Below, piece by piece: positions 58,654 through 64,000 of a DNA stretch of 64,000 bases. The notes below the pieces were generated by a model. The model saw nothing but the letters and a program-made list of their open reading frames with translations. It searched no databases and was not told where the DNA came from. Positions within the stretch are counted from its first letter, which is position 1, and each line of letters opens with the position of its first letter. The stretch is from Luidia sarsii. Taxonomy: Eukaryota; Echinodermata; Asteroidea; Paxillosida; Luidiidae. The position numbers and the translations under genes were made by a program. Location of the stretch: assembly GCA_949987565.1 (NCBI GenBank), contig OX465110.1, positions 840,233 through 904,232 of the forward strand. The letters are read 5' to 3'.

Positions 58654-60589
58654 GCAGGACGCATCCATCGGACAATGTGCCCTTAAAATTAGTCTTGAAA
58701 GGGTAGAAGTTAATCAGTGCTTTCCCTGCTTATCAGTGATATGAAAATGGCGCAGCGCATTTTTTGGCAGCGGCAGCTGAAGAGGCTAGATTAGATAAAT
58801 GAACTGGGCTCTGTGGAAGCTTGGCCAGGCTGACTAGAGGCAGAAAGAGAGACACAGAGAGAGAGGGAGAGTGGATACATGAAATTTGGTATGCACCCGG
58901 AACTGCGTGTCATAAAAAGTGAAACTGGAGGAGATATGTGGATCAGGACGCAGGCAGTCACTTATTATCTGGTGTCCTTTCTGTGTTTTCCTGACTGGGG
59001 TGGGGTCAGGGGGAGGGGCTTCAGATTATGTAGAACAAGGTTCAAACTTGTATATAGTGGGGACTCCTATCCCTAGGGTAGCTTGTAAAGTTTTCAAAAA
59101 CTACAAATGTATTGCCGACAGTCCAGATACGGATAAGTATACCGATGATCTACTGATATTTATGTACACCCTCTTTATGCATGTGCATTCGGAGGTCATT
59201 GTTTTAAGGTCTTCCTAGAATTTTTCTTTTCAGAAATATGGCTATTGGTTCTGACGCTGACTTCAACATATCTGATGTCAAACTTTAAGTCAAAAACAGG
59301 CTTTTGGGCAACAGTTTTGGGATATTCTGTGTCCAACGAAATACGGTCGGATGATGGAGCTGAGCCTTTGACATATCAGTCCTTACAGAAAGTACTACCT
59401 CCAGAAAACCCTCTGCGATTCTCTCCGAGGCAAGCCAGCTTGAAACCAGCCTCCTTCCTCTTTCCAACCGCTCTCAGCACATCACGCTGTCAGCTCAATA
59501 CCTCATTGTGTCACAGCGCACCTCAAAAAATCCCTCCCAACCAGTCTGCCGAGTCATGGTTAGGCCCACCTTCAAGTCTCAATAACCACGTTCAGATCAT
59601 CATCAGTGCCTAAGAAGCAGCTCATTGTGCGATGGCAATGCACGTCTACGGCCCTGCTAGCCCCCCCTCTTGTCTTCAATTCTGCGATGCTCCACATTAC
59701 AATTAATTGAGACGGAGGTGGGAGGGGGTAGGCAGCTCCTTATCTCCCCTATCTCCTGTGACACACATGTCCTACTTGTAATACTCTCATATCCCGCTGG
59801 TGTCATCTTACAAGATCCTAAGGCCTAGTCAACCTTAACTCCGAGGGCCACTTAGCGGAGGGAGGGTTGCAGGGAAGGGAAGCTGGCCCATACCGATAAG
59901 GTAATACTAACTTCCAGGTAGCCCCTCCTGTTGCGTCTCTGGTTGAAAGGGGAGGGGGATGGGGGGACCAAATTGGCCAATTGATGGCGGAGACTTGTTG
60001 AACATGCTTCTCCAAGGAGCAATTAACAACAAGGGGTGTGGGGTTGATGCAACTTCAGGGATTAATCAAGATGTTTGCTCAGGCACAGCTACCGTACCTC
60101 TGATACTTCACTGAGGACATTACATTACAATATTACTACCTCAACTTCATCGAAGTATCCACTATATCAACAGATTGCCATGAGTCTGCACTCAGCTAGT
60201 TTCGGTTTCTGAAACCTAATCTTTTCGGAATGTAAATAAAGACAAGTTTTCCAGGGAGGTAAAGATCTCCGTCCGGGTCGGCTGTTAGATATTCTGGTCA
60301 TATTTTTCTCTCTCCATTTTTTTCCTCACTTCCCTTGGAAATGGTGATTTATGAGGCAAGTGAAGTGTGTTTCTGACAGTTTCTGATAAATATGAGGCTA
60401 GGTCGGGAATGAGTCTTGGTTGAACAAACACTTTACCGAAACTAATACGAACATGTTTACTAGTACTTTGAGACAAACGAGACAAAATGAGAAATCTTAA
60501 CAAAATCTGAAGAACCAATAGAACCTGCACCTGAACAACCAACAAGCATATCAATCCGTAACAAACAGCTTCCCGCCTAAAATAGTCTA

Positions 60590-60941
60590 AAGCCGCATTT
60601 CCACTGAACTTATTTTGGTCAAAGTAACCAAGACTATGGTTGAAGTTAAATTTCCTCTCGGTTACTTTAACCGACCCGAATGGTTACTTTTACTGGCCAA
60701 CCTCTGCCCAGTAAAAGTGACCAGGTAAGTTTAACCGAGCCGATTACTTCAGTAGAAATGCACCACTCGGTAAAACGCAACTCGGCGTACATGCACTGTG
60801 TACAGCCAGCTCAGTTACTTTAACCATCGTCTCGGTTAAATTGACCGACTCAAAAGTCCAAGTGGGAACGACGGTTAAATTTGACCAATGATAATTTAAC
60901 CATCGTCTCAGTTAAATTTTAGTCCAGTGGAAACGCGGCTT
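60590..60941. mobile_element. Inverted-repeat (foldback, MITE-like) element, ~352 bp
   Basis: The ends AAGCCGCATTTCCACTGAAC and, inverted, AAGCCGCGTTTCCACTGGAC differ at two positions of 20. The interior is built of many short GGTTACTTTAACC/CTCGGTTAAA words in both orientations. No transposase is seen. Confidence 0.8.
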
Positions 60942-61204
60942 AAATCCTTTAAGTTAGAGTGTCTAACATTAAAACATTGACCGATCCATTTTTTTAGCAT
61001 TGGCAAACAGATTCTGCTTAGATAAAACTTAAAACAGCCAGCCCTCTAGTATTTTAGAAAATAACAAAATACTGAAAACAAAAAATAATAGCAATTCTTA
61101 TTCAACAGTCAAGAAATTAATAATTTTCAGATCCCATGATGGTTTAAAGTAATACAGAAACACAATTGTTCCAAACTACCTGGCTTAAAATGACCAAATT
61201 TATA

Positions 61205-61290
61205 CGAATATCCAAAATGATTGAGGCCTGATTTCAATCCTTGCAGGGCCTTTCTCAATAGCAGACTATCTTTGAGAAAGGGTCGTGCTA
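61205..61290. repeat. Palindromic repeat family, eroded two-armed copy
   Basis: Left arm TCAATCCTTGCAGGGCCTTT and right arm TTTGAGAAAGGGTCGTGCTA, both diverged from the family core. Confidence 0.75.
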
Positions 61291-63639
61291 CATGTAGGCG
61301 CAGAACATTAGCCCAGATAACTTTCAGTAACCCCCCATTATGTTTTTTTTTTGAATTGGCCAAAAATACACAGAAAGGGACAGGATGTTCAAAATTTCTG
61401 TTGAGAGAGGATGCTGAGCCCTTTTCAATTCAGATAGACACAAGACAGAAATGTCAGTGATAACAATGACCTTGTCATTGTGTTAACAGTTTGCGATGGA
61501 TAAGAACCCATTAAGTATAATGACACTGATTGTGCTTTTATTTTTAGGATGCACTTTGATTGGATGCCTCACCAAAGATAGGTTGACACTGTCTCAGACG
61601 AGCTGACACAAAGCCATCAACCGATGTGCACTCCTATTGCATGCGGTACATTGCATCAAACTCATCCTTACGCTCAATTGCAAGACGACGAGTGATGCAC
61701 AGAATCTATACGGCCTATCACAACATACGATGGGTTATCCATCATTTAAGCTAAGCTACGATGCACCACAAGGCTTTGTGAAATCCAGCCATAGTCTCTT
61801 GATATTGATCAAAATGTGAATTGCAATCAACTAAAAATGAAATTATGACATCATCAAAAGATGAGTATTCTACTAAACTTGAACTTGGATACAATGCAAT
61901 TCCAGACAACTAAAAATACAGGGAGAAAAAAGGATCCATCCTGAAAAGATACAAGTTGCCATGACAACGCTGAAGATCACAACACCCAAGGACTAGGTTC
62001 CTAGTATTTCTACAACGTGCATGTGGCATTCTCCTGAAGACGAGCAGAGTACACTGTTCGAAACATCAAGTTTCTCCGGTTCTTTTCAGAACCACACTCA
62101 CTCACAAAAGAGAATTTACATGGTGTCTCCGCAAACCTATTGATCTTGATGTGGCTTTGTTTTGAGATGAGGATTTTACATTAGAGCAGAGAAATGCCAT
62201 ACTACATGTACCAAGCATCCCAAAGTTCACTGAAAAGTCACCAAAATCCCCAAATCTATGCATCCAAGATTTCTCTGTCTAATTTTGGTCTTAAAGATTT
62301 ATTTTCCAAATCAAAACTGGTCCCCCAGTGCACTTCGTATCATGTACACCTCTTGGTGTCCATAGTCTATTAAATAATTTTCAGAAAAAGATCACTAACC
62401 CTACCAGGCTTTGACAAAAGAGAAGTATTTTTAGGAGACACAGTACAGACGGCACATGGAACTCTTTCTCAAAATCATCTACACATCTGAGGCTTAGTAG
62501 ATGAAAAAAAGAAAAAAAAAAAAAAAAAAAAATGAAAAACCAGTCTCACAAGTTCTCATCAGCATATCGCAGAAACAATCTTACTGACTGCAAAGATTGT
62601 TGGGAATGATTAATGTGCTCTATAGTGGAGAGAGGGACAGGGAGGGATTTATCAGGGGATCCAATCGCACACTTTGAAATTAAAATGGCGATAGCACAAA
62701 GGTCAGAGGCATTCATTTGCCTGAGCCGAGCAGCAGGGCCATCTGATCGCTATCCGCAGCCCTCCAAATCTGACAATGGTATCGCCAACCAATCACAACG
62801 GAGTATTTTCCACACTAAATATGGACAGAATTCTGATCAATCTTCTGATAAGGCTTCCCAGGCAGTGGAGCGTTATCTGCTGGACTTATCTCTGCACTCA
62901 TGTACACAGTTCCCCACTCTTGAATATTCCCACATTGCCTTTCACCCAGACTTCATTTGGATTTTTTTTTTTGAGGGGGTTGTTTTTCGTGTTTTTCCTT
63001 TTTTTTTTTTTTTTTAGCAGGGGCAGTGCCAAGGAAATAAAATGACATCAGAAAAAAAGAGAAAATAAAAGACCATCTCTTTCTTAACAGTAGGATAATT
63101 AATTCAGGAAAAGGGCTAACTCCAAGTTAACTTTAAAACAGGAAAAGGTGAAATGTTAACGAACTTTGACAAAAAGATAAAAAGACATTTTTTTATCATC
63201 ATAAATTAAACCTATTTTTCTACCAAACAATGATTGTGAGATTACAATGAGCAGTTTTGCAGCAATTTCACAAAGAAATTGAAGCATCTTTACCATGCCA
63301 ACATAATTTTCTGCTGAAATTAATTAAGTGAGCCAGAAGCAGCAGAAAGCATCTGCAGCCATTCATCCCAGTTGCCATGAAAACTCTGAATTAAAATGGA
63401 AACTCTAAATTTAGGAAAATTCTGAAAATCGAATTGCTGATTACCCTCAAAATCAGCCATAGTGTTGCAGTAGTCAAATGTGCACACAACATTCTCCTTT
63501 TCCTCTCCTTGCATTTTCATGATCAAGTTTTTATCACAATCATTGAATAGAGAGACAATAGTTGTTTGGCCAAATGACGGAAAATACCAAAGTCAATATG
63601 TATGAAGGCCCCAGACCAAACATACATTGTACCACACTA

Positions 63640-63680
63640 GTACCACATGAGCTATCAAGCCCTTACATGTGCATAGGCCT
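63640..63680 (-). repeat. tRNA-derived repeat fragment (box A side)
   Basis: Complement of the box A region (ATGAGCTATCAAGCCCTTA). It borders the long dispersed repeat that runs to the window end. Confidence 0.55.
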
Positions 63681-63684
63681 ATAG

Positions 63685-64000
63685 GGCTGTTTCTAACATC
63701 CCAAATAAACACGATTATTTGGATCGCGATTTGAATCTTGATCCAAACTCCACTTTTTGTGCATGTGTTTGAGCACAATAAACACGATTATCAGCGGGAT
63801 TTGAATTGCGATTCAGACTCCACTATCAGAGAGAGTTGACTAAATAATCGCGTTTATTTGCCACGCAGTGCATGTGGGAATGCTCCGCTGAATCGCATCG
63901 TAAAAAAAACAAAAACATAATGCACCGCTCGCGCTCTGACTGAAGTGCCGTGCTTGTTTGATATATCTCCCTGCATGGGCCACCGTCAAGGACACACCAA
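63685..64000 (-). repeat. Long dispersed repeat, reverse copy running off the window
   Basis: Inverted partner of the copy at 57,540-58,125, without the internal insertion. It continues beyond base 64,000, so its true end is not visible. Confidence 0.85.

Larger units (their letters stand above)
58700..63639. other. No gene seen upstream of the FOG gene
   Basis: Contains an AGAGAG tract near 58,850, the foldback element at 60,590-60,941, an A-run near 62,510-62,531 and a T-run near 63,001. A search by eye of the minus strand for the vertebrate FOG N-terminal RRKQ-type exon found none. Confidence 0.45.

Noticed and set aside
1..64000. CRISPR arrays, operons or bacterial mobile systems
   Set aside because: No spaced identical repeats with unique spacers, no bacterial ribosome-binding or operon structure; the sequence is clearly animal nuclear DNA.

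Overview
This window is animal nuclear DNA. It contains intron-split genes with GT-AG junctions, long AT-rich non-coding stretches, dense short repeats and no bacterial-style gene packing. The two recognisable genes are metazoan. The repeats (tRNA-derived repeats, short palindromic insertions, pogo-like and other inverted-repeat elements, many ACATGTAC-type words) and the intron sizes suggest a marine invertebrate deuterostome, possibly an echinoderm. That placement is an inference and is only moderately secure.

Layout. Bases 1-17,700 hold no gene I can support. They contain repeat debris and a 22-bp tandem array (about 6,710-7,195) that carries a nuclear-receptor half-site in almost every unit. 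One well-bounded internal coding exon of an unidentified gene lies on the minus strand at 17,736-17,939; a 23-bp tandem array starts about 10 nt inside its downstream intron. Bases 18,000-42,400 are again gene-poor and repeat-rich. Mitochondrial TMEM70 (two coding exons, 267 aa) is on the plus strand at 42,710-43,843, with a CCAAT/YY1-type promoter just upstream. Facing it on the minus strand is a Friend-of-GATA gene (FOG/ZFPM/u-shaped family). It has four coding exons between 53,950 and 45,063 and a predicted protein of 1,177 aa with a PR-like domain, seven zinc fingers and a PLDLS CtBP-binding motif. A possible TATA promoter and non-coding first exon for it lie near 58,550-58,655. Bases 58,700-64,000 hold no gene I recognise.

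The two named genes work in different places. TMEM70 acts in assembly of mitochondrial ATP synthase and complex I. FOG proteins are nuclear cofactors that bind GATA factors. Their 3' ends converge, with about 1.2 kb between stop codons.

The most interesting non-genic structure is a repeat family present in more than 20 places. Its core holds a stem-loop followed by CGAAACGTC. Many copies are near-perfect palindromes, and five copies are flanked by 11-14 bp direct repeats that look like target-site duplications. The core resembles a decayed hammerhead ribozyme of the kind carried by Penelope-like retroelements; this is a hypothesis.
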